A stretch of 64,000 bases of DNA from Corallococcus coralloides DSM 2259 (GTDB lineage Bacteria; Myxococcota; Myxococcia; Myxococcales; Myxococcaceae), in contig NC_017030.1 in assembly GCF_000255295.1 (NCBI RefSeq), positions 5,022,001 through 5,086,000 on the forward strand, written 5' to 3'. Below are positions 23,005 through 30,308 of the stretch, piece after piece (the first letter of the stretch is position 1; the number at the start of each line of letters is the position of its first letter). The notes below the pieces were generated by a model. The model worked only from the letters and a program-made list of their open reading frames with translations, was not told the origin of the DNA and made no database searches. A program made the position numbers and the translations under genes.

Positions 23005-23102
23005 AGTGCTGCCTCCTACTGGTGGTGCTACGGGTGGACTCGCGCGGAAGCCGCGCGAGGGTGAAAGCGGATGCGACGCTCAGGCCCAGTGGCGGCTGAG
23101 GC

Positions 23103-24206
23103 TCAATGCGTGCCCGCCGCGTGGATGAGGACGGAGCGGGTCGGAACGTCGAGTCGCGAGAGCGCGGACTCGATGAGCGGCAGGTAGTCGTCCTGGACAA
23201 GCGCCGCGGCGAACCTGTCCGGCGCCTCCAGGACGAGCATGTCGCCCTCCAGCGTCGGAGTGAGGCGCGTGAGCTGCTCGGCCACGTAGCGCTTGCCGTC
23301 CGCGTGGAGCGCGGCCAGCACCTGGCTCCAGGTGGCGCCAGCCTCGGTGGCGGGCTGTGACGGCGCCGGCTCAAGCTCCGCCGGGGCATCCTGCTCCGGC
23401 ACGTGGCGGCGCCAGACGTCCGGGGCGATGAAGGCCTGGGCTGGGCAGACGGGCCGCCGCGTCCGGGCCCACTCGTCCGCGAGAAAGGCCAGCCACGCGC
23501 CCCGGAGCCGCTCCTCGCTGCCGCCGAGGACGGCGAGCGCATCGCGGTACCACGCAGCCCAGCCCGGCGGCGGCGGCTGGGGCAGCGCTCGGGGGTAGGC
23601 CACCAGGCGCTGCTCCTGGGTCCAGGCGAAGAAGGCCACCGCCGGCGAGGGCTCGGCGTCGGCCGCCGGTACGCTGCCGACGAGGGGCGTGGCGGCCAGC
23701 ACCGGGCCAGCGCCGCCAGCAGCAGCAGACGGGGAAGGGGGTAAGGGGGAAGGGGGAGGGGGAGCGGGGGAGGGGGAAACCCCCACAGGGGGAAGGGGAC
23801 GCGGCTCGCCTCGGACAACGGACGTCACGGTGACGCTTGGTGACGTCACGGTGACGGCTCGTGACGTCACAGGCGTTACGGTGACGTCACGGTGATGCTC
23901 GGTGACGTCACCAGTCGTCACGGTGCTGGCCTGTGACGCTTCGCGCGCCTCGCGGTAGCGGCGGGAGCGGATGGCGCCCGGGCTGTTCGGGTCGCCACGG
24001 CGGGAAGGGGCGGCCACGTCCGACCTGGTGGTAGTGGCGGGCGTGGCCTGGAGGGCGAACAGGTCCGCTAGGAGGGCCATGGTGCGCTCGTAGGCGGCGC
24101 GCTCGCCTTCCGCGCGTGCCTCGGCGCGGATGCGCTCCTCGCGCTCGCGCGCCAGCTCCGCGCGCAGGCGTTCCATCTCGTCGTTCGGCTTCGGGCAGGT
24201 GCTCAT
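23103..24206 (-). CDS. Phage replication initiator with DnaA-N-like C-terminal domain
   Basis: 367 residues, ATG overlapping the upstream stop as ATGA. N-terminal Glu/Arg coiled coil (MERLRAELAREREERIRAEA), a linker coding the repeats TVTT/TVTP/TVTS over the iteron DNA, a Pro-rich spacer, a middle domain (AVAFFAWTQEQRLVAYPRAL with WAAWYRDALAVLGGSEERLR), and a C-terminal segment (TWSQVLAALHADGKRYVAEQ; GDMLVLEAPDRFAAALVQDD) matching the DnaA N-terminal/replication-protein helical domain. The iteron array inside its own gene is how lambda O and many phage origins are built. Confidence 0.65.
   Translation of the reverse strand: MSTCPKPNDEMERLRAELAREREERIRAEARAEGERAAYERTMALLADLFALQATPATTTRSDVAAPSRRGDPNSPGAIRSRRYREAREASQASTVTTGDVTEHHRDVTVTPVTSRAVTVTSPSVTVTSVVRGEPRPLPPVGVSPSPAPPPPSPLPPSPSAAAGGAGPVLAATPLVGSVPAADAEPSPAVAFFAWTQEQRLVAYPRALPQPPPPGWAAWYRDALAVLGGSEERLRGAWLAFLADEWARTRRPVCPAQAFIAPDVWRRHVPEQDAPAELEPAPSQPATEAGATWSQVLAALHADGKRYVAEQLTRLTPTLEGDMLVLEAPDRFAAALVQDDYLPLIESALSRLDVPTRSVLIHAAGTH
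23821..23910. repeat. Iteron array, probable phage replication origin
   Basis: Five copies of a TGACGTCA-centred unit: GACGTCAC at 23821, then TGACGTCA at 23841, 23862, 23882 and 23903, with 20-21 bp spacing (two helical turns, same face). Partial copies follow to 23,935. Each full site is itself palindromic. Nested in the putative initiator gene. Confidence 0.65.
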
Positions 24207-24448
24207 GGTGTCGTGTCCAGGGTGAGCTCGGGGCAGCTGGCAGGCGGGACGGGCCGGTCCACGCAGTTGGCCAGCGCGGCGACGCCGTGGCGACAGGTGG
24301 GCCAGGGGCACAGGTGGGCAGCGCGCACGGACTCCGAGGCAGTGCGCGGCGCGTGGGGCGACGGCCTGCCGTCGTCGGTGATGGCGTCACCCAGGCGAGT
24401 GGCCCCACAGTGCTCGCAGCGCACGGCGGGCAGGCGGCAGCGGTTCAT
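24203..24448 (-). CDS. Small Cys-rich early protein
   Basis: 81 residues, ATGA overlap with the initiator gene. CRLPAVRCEHCGAT and HLCPWPTCRHG form a plausible four-Cys zinc site, followed by a Pro-rich tail. It belongs to a run of Cys-rich small proteins in this operon. No family recognised. Confidence 0.55.
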   Translation of the reverse strand: MNRCRLPAVRCEHCGATRLGDAITDDGRPSPHAPRTASESVRAAHLCPWPTCRHGVAALANCVDRPVPPASCPELTLDTTP

Positions 24449-25107
24449 GGGGAAACCCCCTCGGCGCAGGTGTGCGGAGGGCAGCCAGGCGCGGTGCAGC
24501 GCCAGGCCCGGCACGTCCGGCACAGCGTCATTGCGCGCCGGCACGTGCACATGCGCAGGACGCGCTCGCGGAGGGAGGAGGGCTCACGGCCGCCAGCGCG
24601 CGCGGCTCGGGCCTCGTAGGCGGTCCAGCGGGCTCGGTCCGCCTGGGCCGCAGAACCGAAGGAGAGACGCACGCGGGCGAGCACCGGCGCGGGCATCTCC
24701 CACAGCACGTCCGCGGGACCCGGCTCGCAAGCGATGGGCTCCGCGAGCTCCACCACGTCCTCCAACCACAACCCCGCCGGGCCCACGTACCAGCGCGACT
24801 GCCGCTCGGCGTCCGGCCACAGCGACACCGCGGCGACGCGCGCCACAGCCACCACCGCGCTGGTGGGCACCTCTCCCGCACGCGGGGCCGCGACGCCCGG
24901 TCCGTGCCAGGAGGCCATCCACTCGGCCAACTCCGACACGTACTCCGCCGCCGCGCACACCGCGACGTAGGCGCCCAGCACGTCCGCAGACGGAGCCCGG
25001 TGCAGGTTGAGGACCGGCGCGTTCCGGACCCCAACGCTCCACGCCCAGGGCTGGGGCACGGTGGCGCCGAAGATGGGGACGCGCATGGGGGCGTCGCAGA
25101 GGCTCAT
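24445..25107 (-). CDS. ASCH-like domain protein with C-terminal Cys cluster
   Basis: 220 residues. The N-terminus FGATVPQPWAWSVGVRNAPV resembles the 'RQPWAWAI..G.K..ENR' opening of ASCH (PUA-related) domains, though the usual Asn/Arg pair is altered. The middle is helical (VAVARVAAVSLWPDAERQSR). The last 40 residues carry eight Cys (MCTCRRAMTLCRTCRAWRC, CPPHTC) likely binding zinc. Coupled by ATGA overlaps to both neighbours. Confidence 0.55.
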   Translation of the reverse strand: MSLCDAPMRVPIFGATVPQPWAWSVGVRNAPVLNLHRAPSADVLGAYVAVCAAAEYVSELAEWMASWHGPGVAAPRAGEVPTSAVVAVARVAAVSLWPDAERQSRWYVGPAGLWLEDVVELAEPIACEPGPADVLWEMPAPVLARVRLSFGSAAQADRARWTAYEARAARAGGREPSSLRERVLRMCTCRRAMTLCRTCRAWRCTAPGCPPHTCAEGVSP

Positions 25108-26723
25108 CGCGTCCCCACCTTTCGGGCACGCCGCGCTGGCTGCCTCGCCGCGCGGCGCTCGCGGTAGATGGCGCCCAGGTGCTGCGCGAGGAGGGCCACC
25201 TCCTTGGGGGTGTTCTGCAACTCGTTCCACCGGCGCGTGCCGGAGGGGAAAGCCCAGGTGCCGGACGTCCAGGCGCAGGCGTCGCGCACCAGCGCGAGCT
25301 CGCGCTCGAAGTCGCCCTGGATGGGCGTGGCGTTGCCCTCCTGCGCGAGGAAGTGGCAGGCGGCGTCCATGAGAAGAGACAGGGCGCGCACCCCCGCGCC
25401 GTGCGAAAGGCGCGACTCCTTGGGCTGCCGGGCCCAGGCGTCCGGCCAGGTGCTGGCGACGGCGGCCCACCACGCGGACACGCGCGACACCATGGCGTCG
25501 ACGCCCGCGCCCGTGCGCTCCAGGTCGTATAGGGTGCCGTCCGCGAGGGAGTCCTCCAGCGCGGACAGCAGGGACGTGTCCTTGATGACGGCGCTGAAGT
25601 GCTTCCCTCCAGTCTTCCCGGTGGATCGCGGGCACGTCTGGGTGATGACGAGGCCGCGCAGACTGCTGCCATCATCCAGGTTGAGGCGGGCCAGGATCTG
25701 CGCCGGCAGGCGCTTGCGCTCCAGTGCTGCGGGCAGCGCCGCCGTCGTGCTGGGCAGCAGTTCGTGGATGAGCCCCTTGGGCAGGGGCTTCGTGGAGTTG
25801 ACCAGGATGAACTGCTCGGCCTGCTGGCCGACCGTCTCCGCGACGAAGCCGGTGCACGCCAACGGGAAGGCCGTCACCGACGCGTCACGCACGGCGGCCA
25901 GGCGCTGCTGGCCGTCCACGATGAAGCCCGGAGCGTCCGGTGCGTCCGGCGCGGTGGCGCGCGGGATGACGAGGTGCCCGTGGCGGGCGCCCTCCCCTTC
26001 CCCGGGCAACGCCTCGAAGCGCACGCGCGAGTCGAAGGCAAGCACCACGGCGTTGGGCACCAGGGCTCCCGCGCTCTCCATGTACTCGCGGATGGCCGTC
26101 ACGTGGGCGAGCACCTCGGGGCGCTGGTAGCCCTCCAGGACGCCTTCGGTGCGACGCACGCGAGATACAGTGGCGAAGGAGGGCACCTGCTTGCCGTCCA
26201 CCGCGAAGAGGTAGAGGCGCCGGCCGGAGGGCTGCTCCACCTCCAGCGCGGGCAGGCGCAGCGGAGCCCGCGCCGCCACGCGCATCCGGCTCGCCTCTGC
26301 GAGGATGCGCAGGCGCGCGCCCTGGGTGGCGCCCCTGAGCGGCTCCACGAGCGTCCACGATTCGAGCTGGCCGGCGGCGAGCGCATCCCGCAGCGGCTCC
26401 GCGTACGACCGACCCGCATAGACGAGCAGTTCGACGGTGTTGGCCGGGTAGCGGCGCGCGAGCGCCTCCACCACCTGTCGACCCCAGGCGGCGCGCTCCT
26501 CCCGCCGCATACCCCGGAGGGCGACGTCGTAGGGCTCCACCTGCTCATCGAGAGGCACTAGGCCGTGGAGGGCCGACACCACGTAGACGTGCGGCGTTGT
26601 GGCCTCCGCCTCCGCGAGGTGCGCGCGGAAGAGATTGCCGGTGTAGAGGTCGCGCGCCGTGGCGTGGTCCTTCAGCTTCGCCTTGCCGCAGCCCACGAGA
26701 GCAACCCGACAGATTTCAGGCAC
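25104..26723 (-). CDS. DUF6884-like domain fused to DGQHR (DndB-like) domain
   Basis: 539 residues. Residues 1-145 (CRVALVGCGKAKLKDHATAR, DLYTGNLFRAHLAEAE, VVSALHGLVPLDEQVEPYD, LLVYAGRSYAEPL) match the DUF6884 pattern of a short Cys/Lys start, 'DLYTG..F' and 'SA.HGLV.....PYD'. From ~170 a DGQHR/DndB-like domain follows (RPEVLAHVTAIREYMES, NAVVLAFDSRVRFEALPG, PGFIVDGQQRLAAVRDASV, FILVNSTKPLPKGLIHELLP). The IVDGQQRL signature is the family hallmark. The C-terminal ~180 residues are helical. DGQHR proteins accompany DNA modification or restriction loci. The fusion suggests nucleobase sensing or modification, unproven. Confidence 0.65.
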   Translation of the reverse strand: MPEICRVALVGCGKAKLKDHATARDLYTGNLFRAHLAEAEATTPHVYVVSALHGLVPLDEQVEPYDVALRGMRREERAAWGRQVVEALARRYPANTVELLVYAGRSYAEPLRDALAAGQLESWTLVEPLRGATQGARLRILAEASRMRVAARAPLRLPALEVEQPSGRRLYLFAVDGKQVPSFATVSRVRRTEGVLEGYQRPEVLAHVTAIREYMESAGALVPNAVVLAFDSRVRFEALPGEGEGARHGHLVIPRATAPDAPDAPGFIVDGQQRLAAVRDASVTAFPLACTGFVAETVGQQAEQFILVNSTKPLPKGLIHELLPSTTAALPAALERKRLPAQILARLNLDDGSSLRGLVITQTCPRSTGKTGGKHFSAVIKDTSLLSALEDSLADGTLYDLERTGAGVDAMVSRVSAWWAAVASTWPDAWARQPKESRLSHGAGVRALSLLMDAACHFLAQEGNATPIQGDFERELALVRDACAWTSGTWAFPSGTRRWNELQNTPKEVALLAQHLGAIYRERRAARQPARRARKVGTR

Positions 26724-27141
26724 GGGCGTCCTCCGTCTGGACTTCAGGGCCGCGCACCCCGCGGAATAGCTCGCGCTCGGTCATCCCGGCGCGCTCCGCA
26801 ATCCATGCGGTGGTGCTCTGCTTCGCGATGATCTGCGCCTGGGTCGCCTCGCACGTGCACGTGACGCCCGGGCAGAACACCTCGTCCTTGGCCTTGAGGC
26901 GGTGCCCCTGCGTCTTGTGGCCGCACTCGCCGCACCGGTAGACGGCAGCGCGACGCACCAGCTCTTCGGGGCTGTCCGCCAGCAGGTCCACCGCCATGCG
27001 CCCGCTGCCGAAGCGCACCCACCACTTCCCGTTCGGCTTGCGCCCCCGGAAGCGGCCGCCGCGCACGGCGCGCAGGAGCGTCTTCACCTTCAGGTACTCC
27101 GCCACCATCCGGTCCAGCTGATGCCAAATGGATTCAGCCAC
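26716..27141 (-). CDS. Zinc-ribbon early protein
   Basis: 141 residues from the GTG at 27141, overlapping the upstream stop by 8 bp. A basic N-terminal region (LRAVRGGRFRGRKPNGKWWV) precedes a zinc ribbon (YRCGECGHKTQGH, FCPGVTCTCEA) and a helix (TAWIAERAGMTERELFRG). Possibly nucleic-acid binding. Its stop overlaps the DUF6884-DGQHR start by 8 bp. Confidence 0.55.
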   Translation of the reverse strand: MAESIWHQLDRMVAEYLKVKTLLRAVRGGRFRGRKPNGKWWVRFGSGRMAVDLLADSPEELVRRAAVYRCGECGHKTQGHRLKAKDEVFCPGVTCTCEATQAQIIAKQSTTAWIAERAGMTERELFRGVRGPEVQTEDARA

Positions 27142-27319
27142 GGGACACCTCCAGCTTCGCGGAGAGGCCACCGGGCAGCACGCGCAGCACGGGCCGTCCG
27201 GGCTTGGGAGAATGAGGAGCGGACGGCTCGGCGCGGTCCACGAGGTCCAGGACGGCAGTGACGAGGCGGAGGATGCCGAGCGCGACGAGAACGCCCGCGA
27301 GCATGAGCAGGTCACGCAT
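27134..27319 (-). CDS. Small single-pass membrane protein
   Basis: 61 residues. ATG at 27319 chosen because AGGAGG lies 6 nt upstream (a GTG at 27334 is possible). An N-terminal TM helix (MLAGVLVALGILRLVTAVLD) precedes a short basic cytoplasmic tail. Overlaps both neighbours. Unknown role. Confidence 0.55.
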   Translation of the reverse strand: MRDLLMLAGVLVALGILRLVTAVLDLVDRAEPSAPHSPKPGRPVLRVLPGGLSAKLEVSRG

Positions 27320-27950
27320 GGGCAGCCTCCTCACAGGCAGCGGCGCGGACCTGCTGCCGCCAGGAGGCCTCCCGGTTGCGCGCCTCGCTCCACAGCTCGC
27401 GGCAGCGCTCGCTGCTGCACGTGCCCGCCGGCACGTCGGCTCGCTCGTGGTACACCTCCGCGAAGGAGCGCGGCGCCCAGCAGACGGCGCAGCCGCCGAG
27501 CTGCATCAGCTGCGCCTCGTCGTGGAGGCGCTTGCGCAGCAGTCCCAGGTGCGCCGCTGGCGTCGTGTCCAAGAGGAACGCCACGGCCGTCCGGCGCATG
27601 GCGGGAGTCGTCAACAGAGGGGTCTGAGCGGGCGGAGGAAACGCCGCCGCCGCGGCGCGGAACTGCTCGACGGTGACGCTCACGCGCGCCTTGCCGCGCA
27701 CGTCGAGCACGATGACGTGCCCCTGCGTCTGGGCGTCGTCGGCCTCATCGCGCAGTTCCAGGGTTGCACGGGCCCAGTCCACCAGCGGGCGCACCGCTTC
27801 GACCTGCGCTCGGAGCGCGACCAGCTCGCGCTCCAAGGTGTCCACGGCGGTGGACGCGGCCGCACTTGCAGCCTTGCGGCGGCCACGTTTGGCACCACCG
27901 GCAATGAGCCCCAGCGACTGCCGGATGACGGTCGTCAGCGCCGTGCTCAC
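27312..27950 (-). CDS. Early operon protein with Cys cluster, unknown
   Basis: 212 residues, GTG start. Basic N-terminus (AGGAKRGRRKAASAAASTAV), coiled coil (TLERELVALRAQVEAVRPLV), a beta segment (GHVIVLDVRGKARVSVTVEQ) and a C-terminal HNH/RRXRR-like Cys arrangement (GGCAVCWAPRSFAEVYHERA, TCSSERCRELWSEA). No firm family. Confidence 0.55.
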   Translation of the reverse strand: MSTALTTVIRQSLGLIAGGAKRGRRKAASAAASTAVDTLERELVALRAQVEAVRPLVDWARATLELRDEADDAQTQGHVIVLDVRGKARVSVTVEQFRAAAAAFPPPAQTPLLTTPAMRRTAVAFLLDTTPAAHLGLLRKRLHDEAQLMQLGGCAVCWAPRSFAEVYHERADVPAGTCSSERCRELWSEARNREASWRQQVRAAACEEAAHA

Positions 27951-28462
27951 GGGGCGCCTCCGTTGTCACGGAACACCTGCACCTGGACGTCGAGAGTCCT
28001 CAGCAGCTGGCCGGGGACGGCCTTGCGCTCTCCGAAGGTGTCAGCAAGGGCGCGCACCAGCGCATGGACATCTTCGATCTGCTGCCGGAGGCGTACGGCC
28101 TCGTTCACGGCCTCCGGCAGGGCGTGCTGCCAGCAGGCCATGGGGGGCTGCCCGCCCATGGTGCTGGCGCTGCACACCGCGCAGCCGGGAACCATCGGGA
28201 GTGAGCGCCGGAACGCCGTCACTGCATCGGTGTCCACCTCCTGGGGCGCGGCGAGTCCGGTCTGCCGGGCGTGCTCAATCGCGCTGAGGACGTCGCGACA
28301 CTCCGCGGCGTCCAGCTTGAGTCCGCCTCCACCACCGCCCGCGACATAGGACAGGGGTGAGCGGAGTACCTCACCCAGCGGCCTTGGTGAGGCGTCCGCG
28401 ACCCTGGACGGTTCAGCAGGACGCTGGACGGTCCGGGCTGGGGATCGAGACGTACGTGCCAT
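27947..28462 (-). CDS. Early protein with C..C/QHAL motif, paralogue of 28,546 gene
   Basis: 171 residues, start 28462 with GGAGAG 7 nt upstream. The C-terminal half has CAVCSASTMGGQPPMACWQH followed by ALPEAVNEAVRLRQQIED, matching the shorter neighbour's CSGCAATQACLQHALEAAVQ. The two look like tandem duplicates with a Cys-Cys-Cys-His site. Unknown function. Confidence 0.5.
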   Translation of the reverse strand: MARTSRSPARTVQRPAEPSRVADASPRPLGEVLRSPLSYVAGGGGGGLKLDAAECRDVLSAIEHARQTGLAAPQEVDTDAVTAFRRSLPMVPGCAVCSASTMGGQPPMACWQHALPEAVNEAVRLRQQIEDVHALVRALADTFGERKAVPGQLLRTLDVQVQVFRDNGGAP

Positions 28463-28545
28463 GGTTCGGCTCTCCATTGCGCGCGGCGGCGCGCATTCAG
28501 CTGGTGGCGGGGCCTGTTCGCGCCCCGTGCGACGAGGGCAGGGCG

Positions 28546-28791
28546 TTACGAACGGAGGCGCTCCGGCAGGAGCTGCACGGCGGCTTCCAGGGCGTGTTGG
28601 AGGCAAGCCTGGGTAGCGGCGCAGCCCGAGCACCCCGCGACGGCGGGGACGCGAGCGCGGAAGCTGTCGGCCTGAGCCCGCGTGCTCGCTGCGTGCTCGC
28701 CAGCCGTCACGAGGAGGCGCGAGGAAGCAACTGCATCAAGTCCGCTGTCTCGCGAAGTCCTCGGGAACTCTGAGGAATCAACACGACTCAA
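28546..28791 (-). CDS. Small Cys-containing early protein at the prophage end
   Basis: 81 residues from a TTG at 28791, the only start before the attachment junction, and no good Shine-Dalgarno, so its 5' end may also have been cut by integration. The C-terminus CSGCAATQACLQHALEAAVQ repeats the motif of the 27,947 gene. Last phage gene before the chromosomal ParA-like gene. Confidence 0.45.
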   Translation of the reverse strand: MSRVDSSEFPRTSRDSGLDAVASSRLLVTAGEHAASTRAQADSFRARVPAVAGCSGCAATQACLQHALEAAVQLLPERLRS

Positions 28792-28799
28792 CAGCGTGA

Positions 28800-29558
28800 G
28801 GGCGGGCTGTTTTCTACACCATCAAGGGTGGCGTGGGGAAGACGACCCTGTGTTCGCACGTGGCGGCGGCGCTGGCGGATGCGGGCCACCGGGTGCTGCT
28901 GTTGGATCTGGATCCGCAGGCGCATGCGTCGCTGGTGCTGGGCCTGGAGTCGCGGGAAGGCCCGTGCGTGGCGGACGCGTTCGGGCCTCGGCCGAAGTAC
29001 AAGCTGGATGAGATCGTGGTGGCGTCGCCGAAGCGGCAGGGGTTGTTCATTGCGCCGGGGGCTCCGCGCATGGCGGCGCTGGAGCGCGAGCTGTTCGGCT
29101 GGGGTCACCGGCTCCAGGCGATTCCGCGCGCGCTGAAGACGCTGTCGTGGACGCCGGACGTCATCATCGTGGACACGCCGCCGAGCATCGGTGCGTTCAC
29201 GGAGGCCGTGCTGTGCTTCGCGGACGTGGTGGTGGCGCCGGTGCCCACGGGCGCGTTCGCGCTGCAGGGGCTGGGTGAGATTGAGACCGCGTGGCGCGAC
29301 GTGCGCGAAGAGGGCGGCCAGCTGGTGGCCGCGGTGAACCTGTGGGACCGGCGCACGCCCGCGACCAACGTCGCGATGGAGGAGGCGCTGAAGGACGTGA
29401 CGGTGCCGGTGCTGAAGGCCCGCGTTCCGCGCTCGGAGGCCATCAACCAGGCGGGGCTGGGCTACGAGGTGGTGTTCGACGTGAGCCCGAACGCGGCGGG
29501 CGCGGAGGAGCTGCGCGCCATGGCCCGTGAGCTGGCGAAGCTCGCGGGCCTGCGCTGA
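28800..29558 (+). pseudogene. ParA-like ATPase lacking its start codon (prophage junction)
   Basis: The reading frame begins after TGA 28797 with GRAVFYTIKGGVGKTTLCSH: the deviant Walker A (KGGVGKTT) is intact, but there is no ATG/GTG/TTG before it. The first start codon is the GTG inside Walker A (28833), which would remove the signature Lys. The rest is complete: LLLDLDPQAHASLVLGLESR, the ParA IIVDTPPSIGAFTEAVLC motif, VVAPVPTGAFALQGLGE and C-terminal helices. The original start was most likely ATG in place of the GGG at 28800, replaced when the prophage inserted. Confidence 0.7.
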
Positions 29559-29580
29559 CGCGCGGAGCGCATTGATCCGT

Positions 29581-30189
29581 TCAGCCCATGGTGCCGACCT
29601 GCAGGGGCCCGGCGCGCCGGTAGGTGAGCATCGCCACCCCCTTGGGCGTGATTTGAGACGCGACGAGCTGCAGTGTTCGGGGCTGCGTTCCCGTTCCGAA
29701 GAGGCGCCGGCCGCTGCCAATCGTCACAGGGATGATGTGCAGGTGCATCACGTCCACCAGGTCATGCGCCAGAAGGGTCTGCAGCAGGCCGCCACTGCCA
29801 TGCACCTGAAGCTCGCGGCCGGGTGAGGCCTTGAGACGGCGCACCTCCTCCGCCGTGTCTCCCTCCAATAGCTTTGAATTCGCCCACTCCACTCGGCGCA
29901 GGGTGGTGGATGCCACGTACTTGGGCAGCGTGTTGAGCGGCCCGGCGATGGGGTCGTTCGGCGCCGTCATGTGCGGCCAGTAGCTGGAGAAGATGTCGTA
30001 CGTCCCGCGCCCGAGCAGGAACGCGTCCGCCCGGCTGAAGATGTCCACGACGTGCGCGCCGAAGTCGTCGCTGAAATGGGGCTTCACCCAGCCGCCGAAG
30101 GCGAAGCCGCCGCTCCTGTCCTCGTCCGGACCTCCTGGGGCCTGAACCACTCCGTCCAGCGTCACGAACTCCGTCACCGTCAGTTCCAT
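29581..30189 (-). CDS. Dihydrofolate reductase/RibD C-terminal family protein
   Basis: 202 residues. ELTVTEFVTLDGVVQAPGGP, the FLLGRGTYDIFSSYWPHM segment, KYVASTTLRRVEWANSKLLE, and LQVHGSGGLLQTLLAHDLVD with HLHIIPVTIGSGRRLFG follow the RibD_C/'YyaP-like' reductase pattern, with NADPH-binding Gly-Ser-Gly. Convergent with the ParA-like gene. Stress or small-molecule reductase; substrate unknown. Confidence 0.8.
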   Translation of the reverse strand: MELTVTEFVTLDGVVQAPGGPDEDRSGGFAFGGWVKPHFSDDFGAHVVDIFSRADAFLLGRGTYDIFSSYWPHMTAPNDPIAGPLNTLPKYVASTTLRRVEWANSKLLEGDTAEEVRRLKASPGRELQVHGSGGLLQTLLAHDLVDVMHLHIIPVTIGSGRRLFGTGTQPRTLQLVASQITPKGVAMLTYRRAGPLQVGTMG

Positions 30190-30308
30190 GGTCGCATCCG
30201 TCCCTTCCGGGCCATCCATTCGCCCGTTCAAATTGGCGACGAATGACCCGGGCGCGGATCGACATGCCTGCGTTTTCCGTTGTCATGGGCGGACGGGCAG
30301 GCGCTGGC

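Noticed and set aside
23818..23935. Possible CRISPR array
   Set aside because: The short TGACGTCA units are palindromic, at 20-21 bp spacing, inside a coding frame, with no spacer-length unique sequences.
1..28800. Integrase, excisionase or repressor gene
   Set aside because: None of the frames in the window has tyrosine- or serine-recombinase motifs or a clear CI-type repressor. They probably lie left of the window.
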